DNA of 41,176 bases from Verrucomicrobiota bacterium. GTDB lineage: Bacteria > Verrucomicrobiota > Verrucomicrobiia > Opitutales > UBA953. The notes beneath the pieces were generated by a model that worked only from the letters and a program-made list of their open reading frames with translations, had not been told where the DNA came from and did not search any database. Positions 1 to 8,470 of this stretch are shown piece after piece (position 1 is the first letter of the stretch; each line of letters begins with the position of its first letter). The DNA is taken from contig BJHS01000018.1 of the NCBI GenBank assembly GCA_014193315.1, forward strand, positions 1 through 41,176. Reading direction: 5' to 3'. Made by a program: the position numbers and the translations under genes.

Positions 1-783
1 GCCGTAGAGGCCGAATGTCTTGAGGGCGCCGGCGTGCAGCATCGAGGCTGGCGTCGGGGCCGCGGTGTAGCCCGGGGCGGCCCAGGAGTGGAAGGGGAAG
101 AGCGAGGCGAGCGTGCCGAAACCGAAGAGGACGAGGCCCGTGGTGGCGGCCGGGACGACGCGCAGGTCGATGGTGTTGAGCAACTCGCTCCAGGTCGAGG
201 TGTAGCCCGTCTTGGCCGCGCCCAGCGCGAGCAGGAGGCCGGCCAGCGAGACCATCGCGCCGACGGTGAGGTAGATCGCCATCTGCATCGCGGCCGGCCG
301 GCGGCCGGCGCCGCCCCAGAAGAGCGTCAGCAGGAACGTCGGGATGAGCGCGAACTCGTGGAAGAAGTAGGCGCCGAGCACGCTGCTGGTGGCGAAGACG
401 CCGAGCGTGCCCCCGAACATGAACAGCAGCAGGCCGAGGTACGTGTTGCGCGACTCCACTTCCTGCTGGAGGGCCTTGAGGCCGGCGGCGAGGCCGATGA
501 CCGCCGTCATCAGGAAGAGGGGAGCGCTGAGGCCGTTGAGGCTAAACTCGAAGCCCCACGGCGAACCGCTGGAGCTCAACTGGGCGAAGGCGATCTGATG
601 GCCGGGCCACGGGCAGACGAGCCAGAGGCCGAGGACCAGCGGCAGGGCGAAACCGGCGAAGGCGAAGCCCGAGGCGAAGCTGGCGGGCAGGCGTCGGCCC
701 GCGAGGAGGAGCAGGCCCACCAAGACGGGGGTGTAGACCGCGACGGCGGCGATGTTGGCGTTGAAAAGGTCGAGAGAGTCCAT
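1..783 (-). CDS. nuoM: NADH-quinone oxidoreductase subunit M (partial, 3' end outside window)
   Basis: This is the N-terminal 261 residues of a NuoM-type antiporter-like subunit of the complex I membrane arm, which couples quinone reduction to proton pumping in the inner membrane. The reading frame stays open to base 1. Hydrophobic helices run throughout. FHEFALIP carries the conserved TM5 glutamate (E143). The TM7 region ends in FPFHSWAAPGYTAAPTPAS, and LHAGALKTFGLYG supplies the next-helix lysine (K255). One oddity stands out. Aligned on the PFH/PLH motif, the residue seven before the histidine is Leu225, where NuoL next door has lysine and where E. coli NuoM has K234. The ATG lies three bases after the nuoL stop, so the two are cotranscribed. 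It could be called a NuoM paralogue (NuoM2-like), but complex I membership is firm from context. Confidence 0.93.
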   Translation of the reverse strand, partial: MDSLDLFNANIAAVAVYTPVLVGLLLLAGRRLPASFASGFAFAGFALPLVLGLWLVCPWPGHQIAFAQLSSSGSPWGFEFSLNGLSAPLFLMTAVIGLAAGLKALQQEVESRNTYLGLLLFMFGGTLGVFATSSVLGAYFFHEFALIPTFLLTLFWGGAGRRPAAMQMAIYLTVGAMVSLAGLLLALGAAKTGYTSTWSELLNTIDLRVVPAATTGLVLFGFGTLASLFPFHSWAAPGYTAAPTPASMLHAGALKTFGLYG

Positions 784-786
784 GGG

Positions 787-2625
787 TCAGCGGGCGAGGA
801 AGTACCAAGCCAGGAGAAGGGTACCGGCGACGAGGCTGAGGGCGTAGAGCCGGGTCTGACCGCGGTGCAGCGTGCGACCGGCCAGGTAGCCGATGACGGC
901 GGGGATGCCGGCGCCGAGCCAGCGGACGGCGACCCCGTTGATCAGGAGCAGGTCGAGGAAGGCGATGAATTCGGCGACCCGGCGTTGCACGGAGGCGACG
1001 ACCCAGCCGTAGAAGGTGTCCATCCAGCGGAACTCGAGGAGGCCGTAGACGCGCGGGAGGTCGGCGCGGAGGCTGTCGACGCCGGCGGCCCGGCCGTAGT
1101 AGCGGAAGGCGAAGGCGCCGAGGATCAGCGCCAACCCGCCGACGAGCGTGGCGGGCGCGGTGGCGTGAAAGGCCATCTCGTGCAAGGGTGCGGCGACCCG
1201 CGCCAGGGCGCTGGCCGGGATGAGCGCGGGGGCGGCGATGCCCGCGGCGACGGAGAAGACGAGGCCGAGCACGACCAGCGGGGTCGTCATCGTCCAGGGC
1301 GACTCGTGGGCGTGTTCGGCGGCCGCGGAGTTAGCCGGCCCGAAGAACACCAGCCGCACCATGCGGGCGCTGTAGAGGCAGGTCGCGAGGGCGGCGAGGG
1401 CGAGCAGCGCGAAGAGGTAGAGGTTGTGGTGATGGGCCGCCTCGATGATGGCGTCCTTGGAGTACCAGCCGGCGAGGAAGGGGACGGCGCAGTTCGAGAG
1501 CGTGGCGGCGATGAAGGTGGCGGCGGTGACCGGCATCTTGCGCGCGAGCCCGCCCATCTTCAGCATGTCCTGCTCGTGGTGGCAGCCGTGGATGACGGAG
1601 CCGGCGCCGAGGAAGAGGGTCGCCTTGAAGAACGCGTGCATCGCCATGTGCAGCACGGCGAGGTCGGGGCGGTGCAGGCCGATGGCGCAGCCCATGATGC
1701 CGAGGTGCGCGAGCGTGGAGTAGGCGAGGGACTTCTTGATGTCGGTCTGGGCCAGTGCGCAGAGTCCGGCCAGGGCGGCCATGCCCGCCCCGGAGATGGC
1801 GATGAACCCGAGTACCTCGTCCGTCATCAGGAAGGAGATCCGCGCCATGAAGTAGACGCCGGCGGCGACCATCGTGGCGGCGTGGATGAGCGCGGATACG
1901 GGCGTCGGGCCGGCCATCGCGTCCGTGAGCCAGACGTGCAGGGGGAACTGGGCGGACTTGCCGATGAAGCCGCACATCAGGAGCGCGCCGAGCAGCCAGG
2001 GCCAGCCGGCCACGGGCTTGAGGGCGCCCAGTTCGGCGAAGTTCAGCGTGCCGTGATGGGCGAGGCAGAAGGCGATGCCGAGGATGAAGCCGAGGTCGCC
2101 GAGGCGGTTGACGATGAAGGCCTTCTTGGAGGCCTCGGCCGCCTCATCCTTGTCGAAGTAGTGCGCAATCAGCATGTACGAGCTGAAGCCGACCAGTTCC
2201 CAGAACACGAAGGTCATGAGTAGGTTGTCGGCGACGACGATGCCCAGGATGGAGAACATGAAGATCGACAGGCCGCCGAAGAACCGGCCCCGCGCGTCAT
2301 CGTCCTGCATGTAACCGACGGAAAAGAGGTGGATCCACGCCGCCACGAACGACACCACGAAGAGCATCAGGCGCGCGTTGGCGTCGATGAGGTAGCCGAA
2401 GCCCAGCGAGATGCCGCCCAGCTTGGCGAGCTCGACGTGCCAGAGCGTGTCCGCGGACGTGACGGTCAAGAGGCGCAGCGCGAGGGCCGCGATGGCGAAG
2501 GCGACGCCGGTGGAGAGCCAAGCGGCGAGGGTGCCGGCGCGGCGGAGGAACAGGGCGATGAACAGGGCCGCGCCCAGCGGCAGGAACAGGATCCAGTGGA
2601 CCAGGGACGAAAAGTCAGGGGGCAT
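787..2625 (-). CDS. nuoL: NADH-quinone oxidoreductase subunit L
   Basis: This is the 612-residue distal antiporter-like subunit of complex I, an integral inner-membrane protein, close to the usual length of about 613. The channel residues of the family are visible: E143 in FWELVGFSSYMLI, K223 in GFIGKSAQFPLHVWLTDAM and H248 in SALIHAATMVAAGVY. The strongly conserved tract KKAFIVNRLGDLGF spans residues 167-180. The C-terminal part has the hydrophobic helices expected for the lateral amphipathic helix and anchor. The ATG start gives a canonical N-terminus (MPPDFSSLVHWILFLPLGAA) and follows the nuoK stop by nine bases. Gene order J-K-L-M matches standard nuo operons. Confidence 0.97.
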   Translation of the reverse strand: MPPDFSSLVHWILFLPLGAALFIALFLRRAGTLAAWLSTGVAFAIAALALRLLTVTSADTLWHVELAKLGGISLGFGYLIDANARLMLFVVSFVAAWIHLFSVGYMQDDDARGRFFGGLSIFMFSILGIVVADNLLMTFVFWELVGFSSYMLIAHYFDKDEAAEASKKAFIVNRLGDLGFILGIAFCLAHHGTLNFAELGALKPVAGWPWLLGALLMCGFIGKSAQFPLHVWLTDAMAGPTPVSALIHAATMVAAGVYFMARISFLMTDEVLGFIAISGAGMAALAGLCALAQTDIKKSLAYSTLAHLGIMGCAIGLHRPDLAVLHMAMHAFFKATLFLGAGSVIHGCHHEQDMLKMGGLARKMPVTAATFIAATLSNCAVPFLAGWYSKDAIIEAAHHHNLYLFALLALAALATCLYSARMVRLVFFGPANSAAAEHAHESPWTMTTPLVVLGLVFSVAAGIAAPALIPASALARVAAPLHEMAFHATAPATLVGGLALILGAFAFRYYGRAAGVDSLRADLPRVYGLLEFRWMDTFYGWVVASVQRRVAEFIAFLDLLLINGVAVRWLGAGIPAVIGYLAGRTLHRGQTRLYALSLVAGTLLLAWYFLAR

Positions 2626-2634
2626 CGGAAAAGC

Positions 2635-2943
2635 TTAGTCGCGGAGCGTGTTGAGGGCGTCGGACTGGATCGTGCCGCGGCGACGGTAGAGGGCCACAAT
2701 CAGGGCGAGGCCGACGGCCACTTCGGCGGCGGCGACGGTGATCACGAAGAAGACGAAGATCGCGCCGTCCATCTTGTGGTTGAAGCGCGAGAAGGCGACC
2801 ATCGCGAGCGTGCTCGCCGCGAGCATCAACTCGAGGCACATGGTGACGACGAGCAGGTTGCGGCGCAGCAGCACGCCGGTCAGGCCGACCGCGAAGAGCA
2901 GTCCGGCCAGGAGGAGGTGGTGCACGAGGGTGGTGGATTCCAT
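2635..2943 (-). CDS. nuoK: NADH-quinone oxidoreductase subunit K
   Basis: This small three-helix membrane subunit of complex I has 102 residues, the standard size. It carries the two buried glutamates needed for proton transfer: E38 in VTMCLELMLAAS and E74 in TVAAAEVAVGLALIV. The central tract FVFFVITVAAAEVAVGLAL is diagnostic. The ATG lies ten bases after the nuoJ stop, with a GAGGA-like ribosome binding site in the gap. It sits in the middle of the nuoJ-K-L-M transcript. Confidence 0.96.
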   Translation of the reverse strand: MESTTLVHHLLLAGLLFAVGLTGVLLRRNLLVVTMCLELMLAASTLAMVAFSRFNHKMDGAIFVFFVITVAAAEVAVGLALIVALYRRRGTIQSDALNTLRD

Positions 2944-2953
2944 GGCGGGGTCC

Positions 2954-3487
2954 TCAGGCTTGGCCCTCCGGGGCGTCCTTGCTCAACGAGACGACGCCGA
3001 CGAGGGCGACGAGGAGGAGGAAGCCCGCGATTTCCAACGGCAGCAGGTACTTCGTGTAGAGCAGGCGGCCGAACGATTTGGCGGCGGTGGTGAATTCGGC
3101 CGGGTTGGCGGAGAGCTCGGGCGGCGTGGCGCCGGCCGGGGTCGGGCTCACGGCCCCGGACCAGTGGAAAAGCCAGATGACGCCGGCGGCCAGAAGGAAG
3201 AAGGTGGCGAGGCCGAGGGCGGCGGTCTTCCACGGGTAGGCCCCCGTCGCGTCGTCCGTGTCCAGGAGCATGATGATGAAGAGGAAAAGGACCATCACGG
3301 CCCCGGCGTAGACCAGCACCTGGAGCACGCCGAGGAAGTAGGCGTCCAGGAGGAAGAAGTCGGCGGCGATGCCGACCAAGGCGAGGATCATCCCCATCGC
3401 CGAGGTCACGGCGTTCCGGCTTAGGACCAGGAGGAGAGCCGCACCGAGGGTCAGCGCAGCGAAGAAAGTAAACAGGCCGTCCGGCAT
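2954..3487 (-). CDS. nuoJ: NADH-quinone oxidoreductase subunit J
   Basis: This 177-residue membrane subunit of complex I has five predicted hydrophobic helices. The signature YAGAVMVLFLFIIMLLD, the pi-bulge TM3 of the family, follows LGVLQVL. It is the first gene of the visible nuo cluster. Upstream on the same strand lies folA, not nuoI, so nuoA-I must be elsewhere. The gene may therefore be transcribed from the 111-bp gap in front of it (3488-3598). I could not settle on a convincing promoter in that gap. Confidence 0.93.
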   Translation of the reverse strand: MPDGLFTFFAALTLGAALLLVLSRNAVTSAMGMILALVGIAADFFLLDAYFLGVLQVLVYAGAVMVLFLFIIMLLDTDDATGAYPWKTAALGLATFFLLAAGVIWLFHWSGAVSPTPAGATPPELSANPAEFTTAAKSFGRLLYTKYLLPLEIAGFLLLVALVGVVSLSKDAPEGQA

Positions 3488-3566
3488 GGTCGGGACGGTA
3501 GGGCGGGGGGAGTCCTTGGAAAGGACAAAAGGCAGAAAAACGCCCCTTTTAGCCGTTTGACTAGGG

Positions 3567-3589
3567 TCCGTAAGCCGCAGGCCTACGTT
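3567..3589 (-). terminator. Hairpin after folA, possible weak terminator
   Basis: Read on the minus strand, CGTAGGCC and GGCTTACG flank a TGC triloop (plus-strand positions 3569-3587), giving an 8-bp stem with one U-G wobble, about 12 bases after the folA stop. On the plus strand the same position would be an A-C mismatch, so the stem fits a minus-strand transcript better. There is no run of U directly after it, so termination efficiency is uncertain. Confidence 0.35.
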
Positions 3590-3598
3590 TACTTAAAA

Positions 3599-4090
3599 TT
3601 AAGCACTTGGCGACTTGCCTCCCAAGGGGAGGTGCTGGCGCATTTCGCACGTCGGGAACCGGTTAAGGACCTTTCCTGCGTCAAAATGACCCGTCCAGTC
3701 AGGGAAAAAGGCATCCGCTTCGGGCTCCATCGCCACGTGGGTGAGGATCAGTTCGCTGCACCAAGGGAGGGCTTCGGCGTAGAGGGCCGCCCCCCCGGCT
3801 AGGAAGAGGGTCTTCCCGGGCTCGACTTGGGCGGCTTCCTCCCAGGTCGCCGCCGTGACGACGCCCGGGGCGGTGAACCCGGATCGGCTCAGCACCACCG
3901 TCGTGCGACCCGGCAGCGGCCGGCCGATCGACTCGTAGGTCTTGCGGCCCATGAGCAGCACCTGGCCCATGGTCGTCGCCTTGAAGAAGGCGAAGTCCTC
4001 CGGGATGCGCCAGGGGAGCTTGTTGGCCAGGCCGATGCCGCGGTTGCGGGCGACGGCGGCGATGGCGATGAGCGGACGGCCGAGGCGCAC
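3599..4090 (-). CDS. folA: Dihydrofolate reductase, GTG start
   Basis: This enzyme reduces dihydrofolate to tetrahydrofolate with NADPH in the cytoplasm, regenerating the cofactor consumed by ThyA encoded just upstream. The 163-residue product shows the family landmarks in order: LIAIAAVARNRGIG, LPWRIPEDFAFFKATT with the active-site acid, MGRKTYESIG, LPGRTTVVLSR, LFLAGGAALY and LTHV. The frame is open far upstream inside thyA, but homology begins at VRLGRPLIAIAAV. A GTG at 4090-4088, two bases after the thyA stop, is therefore the likely start. The length matches typical bacterial FolA (about 160). It is the second gene of a thyA-folA pair. Confidence 0.93.
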   Translation of the reverse strand: MRLGRPLIAIAAVARNRGIGLANKLPWRIPEDFAFFKATTMGQVLLMGRKTYESIGRPLPGRTTVVLSRSGFTAPGVVTAATWEEAAQVEPGKTLFLAGGAALYAEALPWCSELILTHVAMEPEADAFFPDWTGHFDAGKVLNRFPTCEMRQHLPLGGKSPSA

Positions 4091-4092
4091 GA

Positions 4093-4938
4093 TCAGATGG
4101 CCACCGGGGCCTTGATCGCCGGGTGCGGGTCGTAGCCTTCGACCACGATGTCCTCGAACTTGAACGCGAACAGGTCTTTCACGTCGGGGTTGAGCACGAG
4201 GCGGGGCAGGGTGCGGGTCTCGCGCGAGAGCTGCAGTTCGACCTGCTCGGCATGGTTGGAATAGATGTGCGCGTCGCCGAAGGTGTGCACGAAATGGCCC
4301 GGTCGCAGGCCCGTGACCTGCGCGAGCATGTGCGTCAGCATCGCGTAGCTCGCGATGTTGAACGGCACGCCCAAGAACAGGTCGGCGCTGCGCTGGTACA
4401 GTTGGCAGCTCAGGCGGCCGTCGGTCGAGACGTGGAACTGGAAGAGCGTGTGGCAGGGCGGCAACGCGACTTGGTCGGCCTCCTGCGGGTTCCAGCCCGT
4501 CACGATCAGACGGCGGCTGGAGGGGTTGCGCCGGATCTCCTCGATGACGCGCCGGAGCTGGTCGACGCCATCGTCCGCATAAGAGCCGTCGGCCTGCTTG
4601 GTCGCGCCGAACCGACGCCATTGATGCCCGTAGACCGGCCCGAGCTCGCCCGCCGCGCGGCCGAACTTGGCGCACTGCTCGGCGGTCGCCCATTCGTTCC
4701 AGATGCTCACCCCGCGCTCTGTCAGCCAGGCGTTCTGGGTGCTGCCCGAGAGGAACCAGAGCAGTTCGTGCGTGATGGATTTCAGGTGGACCTTCTTGGT
4801 GGTCAGGAGGGGGAACCCCTCCGCGAGGTCGAAACGCAACTGGGCGCCGAAGATGCCGAGCGTGCCCGTGCCGGTGCGGTCGCCCCGGATTTCTCCGTGC
4901 TGCCGGACATGGCGAAGCAGGTCGAGGTAGGCCTTCAT
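4093..4938 (-). CDS. thyA: Thymidylate synthase
   Basis: This cytoplasmic enzyme methylates dUMP to dTMP using methylene-tetrahydrofolate and yields dihydrofolate, which FolA recycles. It has 281 residues, the classic ThyA length. Catalytic Cys162 lies in [10 protein letters not shown]. The phosphate-binding arginines are in [11 protein letters not shown] and [14 protein letters not shown]. Further landmarks are [19 protein letters not shown] and the C-terminal [14 protein letters not shown], which closes over the active site. The ATG start gives the standard N-terminus. It is transcribed divergently from lysS across 117 bp and is followed at two bases by folA. Confidence 0.98.
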   Translation of the reverse strand: MKAYLDLLRHVRQHGEIRGDRTGTGTLGIFGAQLRFDLAEGFPLLTTKKVHLKSITHELLWFLSGSTQNAWLTERGVSIWNEWATAEQCAKFGRAAGELGPVYGHQWRRFGATKQADGSYADDGVDQLRRVIEEIRRNPSSRRLIVTGWNPQEADQVALPPCHTLFQFHVSTDGRLSCQLYQRSADLFLGVPFNIASYAMLTHMLAQVTGLRPGHFVHTFGDAHIYSNHAEQVELQLSRETRTLPRLVLNPDVKDLFAFKFEDIVVEGYDPHPAIKAPVAI

Positions 4939-5013
4939 TTGAGTCTTGGGTTATTCTCCGGAAAGGCCCCGCCGCAACACGGAAACCATCCCGCCCGCCG
5001 AACCTTTCGCCCT

Positions 5014-5037
5014 TGCCTCCCCGCCCCCTCGGAGGCA
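5014..5037 (+). promoter_or_regulatory. Hairpin in the lysS leader
   Basis: TGCCTCC (5014-5020) and GGAGGCA (5031-5037) form a perfect 7-bp stem around a C-rich 10-base loop, ending 18 bases before the lysS ATG. It lies just upstream of the AAGGGAG ribosome binding site and does not contain it. No T-box or other known leader is recognisable, so a regulatory role is only a possibility. Confidence 0.3.
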
Positions 5038-5055
5038 CCCCTCAAGGGAGCCCAC

Positions 5056-6540
5056 ATGAGCGAAAAGACCGACCTCAACGCCATCTCCCACGACCTCCAC
5101 GCGGTCCGAAAGGAGAAACTCGCCCAGCTCCGGGCCGCCGGGGAAGACCCCTTCCGCGCCGAGTGGTCGCAGACCCATGTTTCGAACGACTGCCCGGCGC
5201 TCTTGCCCGAGGGGGTCGAGGAAGGCCCCGAGGTCTCCGTCGCCGGACGGATCGTCGCCCTGCGCGTCATGGGCAAGGCCAGTTTCGTCAAGCTCCTGGA
5301 CCGCGGCGGCGTCATCCAGGCGTACTTCACCCGGGATGCGCTCGGCGATGCCTACGACACGCATTTCAAGAAACTCGTAGACTCCGGCGACTTCGTGGGC
5401 GTCCGCGGCAAGCTGTTCCGCACCAAGACCGGCGAGGTCACGGTGCGCGTCGCCGAGTACAAGCTCGTGTCCAAGGCCCTCCGCCCGCTCCCCGAGAAGT
5501 GGGCCGGCCTGACCGACGCCGAGAAAATCTACCGCCAGCGTTACCTCGACCTCGTCGTCAACGAGGAGTCGCGCCGCCGCCTGTTCGTCCGCAGCCGCGT
5601 CGTCGAGGCGATCCGGCGCTTCCTCTGGAGCCGCCAGTTCACCGAGGTCGAGACCCCGGCCCTGCACGCCATCGCTGGCGGCGCCGCCGCCCGGCCCTTC
5701 GAGACGCACTCCAACGCGCTCGACTGCGATTTCTACCTGCGCATCGCCCTCGAGCTGCACCTCAAACGCTGCCTCGTCGGCGGTATGGACCGCGTCTTCG
5801 AGATCGGCCGCGTCTTCCGTAATGAAGGCGTGTCCATCAAGCACAGCCCTGAGTTCACGATGCTCGAGGCCTACCAGGCCTACACCGACTACCGCGGCAT
5901 GATGGAGCTCGTCCGTTCGATGATCCAGAAGGTCTGCGTCGACGTCCTCGGCACGACCAGCGTCCTCCGTCCGGACGGCGTGGCCATCGAGCTCGCCGGC
6001 GAATGGCGCGAGGCGAAGTACAAGGACCTCATCCTCGAACGCACCGGCGACCCGCAGTGGTTCGCCCGGACCAAGGAGGAGAAAATCGCCGCGTGCAAGG
6101 CCCTCGGTCTGCACGAGCCGCGCCCCGACTGGGAAGATTTCGAAGTCACCAACGAGGTCTTCGGCAAGCTCATCGAGCCCGGCCTGATCCAGCCGACCTT
6201 CGTCACCCACATCCCCAAGGAGCTCTGCCCGCTCGCCAAGGTGACCATCGGCGACGACTCGACCATCGACGTCTTCGAACTCTGCATCAATGGCCAGGAA
6301 ATCGCCCCGGCCTACTCGGAGCAGAACGACCCCGGCGTGCAGCGCGAGATGCTGCAGCTCCAGGCCGGCGCCGAGACCCAGAAGATCGATGAGGACTTCC
6401 TCCTCGCGCTCGAGCACGGCATGCCCCCCGCGGGTGGCCTCGGCATCGGCATCGACCGCCTCGTGATCCTGCTGACCGGCGCGGCCAACATCCGCGACGT
6501 CATCCTGTTCCCGACGCTCGCGCCCGAGAAGCAGGCCTGA
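5056..6540 (+). CDS. lysS: Lysyl-tRNA synthetase, class II
   Basis: This enzyme charges tRNA-Lys with lysine in the cytoplasm. The 494-residue product has an N-terminal OB-fold anticodon-binding domain (roughly residues 55-150, with SVAGRIVALRVMGKASFVKLLD) and a class II catalytic domain. Motif 2 is seen in FRNEGVSIKHSPEFTMLEAY and motif 3 in GLGIGIDRLVILLTG. The RQRYLDLV tract at the domain junction and NGQEIAPAYSEQNDP near the end are typical of LysS. The frame is open upstream, but that stretch is the antisense of thyA. ATG 5056 has a ribosome binding site (AAGGGAG) seven bases upstream and gives the family N-terminus. The lolC/E-type gene follows after ten bases. Confidence 0.97.
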   Translation: MSEKTDLNAISHDLHAVRKEKLAQLRAAGEDPFRAEWSQTHVSNDCPALLPEGVEEGPEVSVAGRIVALRVMGKASFVKLLDRGGVIQAYFTRDALGDAYDTHFKKLVDSGDFVGVRGKLFRTKTGEVTVRVAEYKLVSKALRPLPEKWAGLTDAEKIYRQRYLDLVVNEESRRRLFVRSRVVEAIRRFLWSRQFTEVETPALHAIAGGAAARPFETHSNALDCDFYLRIALELHLKRCLVGGMDRVFEIGRVFRNEGVSIKHSPEFTMLEAYQAYTDYRGMMELVRSMIQKVCVDVLGTTSVLRPDGVAIELAGEWREAKYKDLILERTGDPQWFARTKEEKIAACKALGLHEPRPDWEDFEVTNEVFGKLIEPGLIQPTFVTHIPKELCPLAKVTIGDDSTIDVFELCINGQEIAPAYSEQNDPGVQREMLQLQAGAETQKIDEDFLLALEHGMPPAGGLGIGIDRLVILLTGAANIRDVILFPTLAPEKQA

Positions 6541-6550
6541 GCCTTTCCCC

Positions 6551-7771
6551 TTGCCCTGGTTCCTCCATCTCGCCCTCCGCCAGCTCTTCCCGCCCGGTAA
6601 GCGCTTCCCGGCGTTCGCCACGGTCTCGATCCTGGGGGTGGCCCTCGGCGTCGCGACCTTGCTGGTGGTGCAGACGGTGATGAACGGTTTCGGCGAGGAA
6701 CACCGCAACCGCATCCGTGAGTCCTTCGGCGACTGCCTCGTCCTCTCGGCCCAGCCCATCGCGCGTCCCGAGGAACTGGTCGCGCAATTGCGGCGCGACC
6801 GGGAAGTCACTTCCGCCACCGCCTTCGCTGAAGGCCCGGCGCTGGCCCGGCGCGGCGATTTCTCGGGTGTGGCCGCCGTGCGCGGCATCGACCCGACCGA
6901 CCCGGCGCAGCCGGCCCGGCGCTACATCCACGGCGGTACCTTCGACGACCTCGACGACGGGCGCGTGATCCTCGGCCTCGGGCTGGCGCAGCAACTGCGC
7001 GTGCGCGTCGGCGACAAGGTCGAGCTTTGGTCGCCGGTGATGGCCGAACGCGCGGAGAAGGGCAAGGCCCCGCTTCCCGCCGAGTTCGAGGTCTGTGCCA
7101 TCCTGCGCACCGGTTTCACGGAAGTCGACAACACCGCCGCGCTCATCCCCTTGCGGCGCTTTCGCGAGATCTGGCACCTGGGTCCGCGGGCCCACGGCAT
7201 CATCCTGCGGCTCAGGACGCCCGCGCAGGCCGAGGCCGTCGCCTCCCGGCTGAACGTCGGTCACCCGGACCTGGTCTTCCGGCCATGGCAGGACATCAAG
7301 CGCAACTTCCTCGAGGCGATCCGCTTCGAGAAGACGATGCTCTTCTTCCTGATGTTCATCATCACGCTGGTCGCCTCCTTCTCCATCGGCAGCACGCTCT
7401 TCTCCGCGGTGATCCGCCGCTCGCGCGAGGTCGGGGTGCTCGCCGCGCTCGGCGCCAGCCAGAGCCGCATCCTGGCGCTGTTCGGCTTGCAGGGGCTCTT
7501 CATCGGCGCCCTCGGTACCGGCCTCGGCTTCCTGTTGGCTTGGGGCATCCTGTGTTTCCGCGACTCGATCCTTGGTGCGATCAACGCCGTCTTCGGCGAT
7601 GGCGACATGGTCGCGAGCGTCTACCAGTTCGCCCGGGTCCCGCTCCATTACGATGCCATGGACTTTCTGGCCGCCGGCCTGTTCACCCTGCTCGTGACCA
7701 CGCTCGCCGGCCTCGTCCCCGCGCTCTGGGCCGCCAGTCGCAAACCCTCGGAGGCCATGCGCGATGCCTGA
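6551..7771 (+). CDS. LolC/LolE-type lipoprotein-releasing permease, TTG start
   Basis: This is a membrane subunit of an ABC transporter of the MacB/FtsX superfamily, most like LolC/LolE, which hand outer-membrane lipoproteins from the inner membrane to LolA. The 406-residue product has TM1 near residues 23-45 (VSILGVALGVATLLVVQTVMNG) and a periplasmic domain of roughly residues 50-260. The FtsX-type three-helix block follows (TMLFFLMFIITLVASFSIGS, LFGLQGLFIGALGTGLGFLLAW, FTLLVTTLAGLVPALWAASR) and ends with the coupling-helix style P-S-E-A. No ATG fits; TTG 6551 gives a normal N-terminus. Its stop overlaps the lolD start by eight bases, so translation is probably coupled. Only one permease gene is present, so the transporter may be a homodimer. 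Confidence 0.88.
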   Translation: MPWFLHLALRQLFPPGKRFPAFATVSILGVALGVATLLVVQTVMNGFGEEHRNRIRESFGDCLVLSAQPIARPEELVAQLRRDREVTSATAFAEGPALARRGDFSGVAAVRGIDPTDPAQPARRYIHGGTFDDLDDGRVILGLGLAQQLRVRVGDKVELWSPVMAERAEKGKAPLPAEFEVCAILRTGFTEVDNTAALIPLRRFREIWHLGPRAHGIILRLRTPAQAEAVASRLNVGHPDLVFRPWQDIKRNFLEAIRFEKTMLFFLMFIITLVASFSIGSTLFSAVIRRSREVGVLAALGASQSRILALFGLQGLFIGALGTGLGFLLAWGILCFRDSILGAINAVFGDGDMVASVYQFARVPLHYDAMDFLAAGLFTLLVTTLAGLVPALWAASRKPSEAMRDA

Positions 7772-8432
7772 CCTCGTGCTCCATGCCGTTGGTCTGGCCA
7801 AGGCCTTTGCCGCCCCTGCCGGCCCGTTGCCGGTCTTGGTCGATGTCTCCCTCGAGGTTTATGCCGGCGAGTCCGTTTCGATCCGCGGATCTTCGGGCTC
7901 GGGTAAGACGACCTTGCTGCAGCTGCTGGGCGGGCTGGATCAGCCCGATGCGGGCGCGGTCCAGGTCGCCGGTCCCCGCGGCCTCGTCGAGCCGCGCACG
8001 TGCCTCGGGCAGGGCGTGGGTTTCGTCTTCCAGAATTACCAACTCATGCCGGAGCTCACTGCGCTCGAGAACGTGGCGCTCGCCGCCCGGATCGCCGGGG
8101 TGCCGAGCGCCCTCGCCTCCGCCGACGCCCGCGAACTCCTCGGGCTCGTCGGGTTGGGCGATCGGCTGGCCCACCTGCCGGCCAGCCTTTCGGGGGGCGA
8201 ATGCCAGCGCGTCGCGTTGGCCCGCGCCCTTATCAATCGGCCGGTGGTCCTGTTGGCCGACGAACCCACGGGCAACCTGGACGAACGCACCGCGGAGGAA
8301 GTCATGCAGCTCCTGCTGGCCATCGTCGCCGCCCGCGGCCTCGCCTTGGTCTTGGTGACGCATAGCCGCGAATTCGCGGAGCGGACCGACCGTCGGCTGG
8401 TGCTGTCCGGCGGGGTCCTTTCGCCCGCCTGA
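7764..8432 (+). CDS. lolD: LolD-type ABC transporter ATP-binding protein
   Basis: This cytoplasmic ATPase would power the permease encoded immediately upstream. The 222-residue length is typical of LolD. Walker A is GSSGSGKT (42-49), the Q-loop lies in FVFQNYQLMPELTALENV, the ABC signature LSGGE is at 142-146, Walker B is LLADEPTGNLD (163-173), and the H-loop is in LVLVTHSREFA. The LMPELTALENV segment after the Q-loop is the LolD/MacB-family pattern. The stop codon sits inside a 7-bp hairpin (8425-8444). Confidence 0.92.
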   Translation: MPDLVLHAVGLAKAFAAPAGPLPVLVDVSLEVYAGESVSIRGSSGSGKTTLLQLLGGLDQPDAGAVQVAGPRGLVEPRTCLGQGVGFVFQNYQLMPELTALENVALAARIAGVPSALASADARELLGLVGLGDRLAHLPASLSGGECQRVALARALINRPVVLLADEPTGNLDERTAEEVMQLLLAIVAARGLALVLVTHSREFAERTDRRLVLSGGVLSPA

Positions 8433-8444
8433 TTTGACAGGCGG
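8425..8444 (+). terminator. Hairpin spanning the lolD stop codon
   Basis: CCGCCTG (8425-8431) and CAGGCGG (8438-8444) form a perfect 7-bp stem with loop ATTTGA. The lolD TGA lies at the stem-loop junction. There is no downstream U-run. The right half contains TTGACA (8434-8439), which could be the -35 box of the nitroreductase gene. The element may therefore end one transcript and start the next. Confidence 0.4.
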
Positions 8445-8470
8445 TCTCGACGGTGTTGGGTAGCGTAACC

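Noticed and set aside
34-2223. Plus-strand frame of 729 codons over nuoM/nuoL
   Set aside because: Its product is an E/G/R/A-rich low-complexity chain, while the minus strand encodes clear complex I subunits.
4091-5038. N-terminal extension of dihydrofolate reductase
   Set aside because: The extra frame is an out-of-frame reading of thyA on the same strand; FolA homology starts at the GTG at 4090.
4123-5055. Upstream extension of lysS by more than 300 codons
   Set aside because: This is the antisense of thyA. LysS homology and a ribosome binding site begin at ATG 5056.
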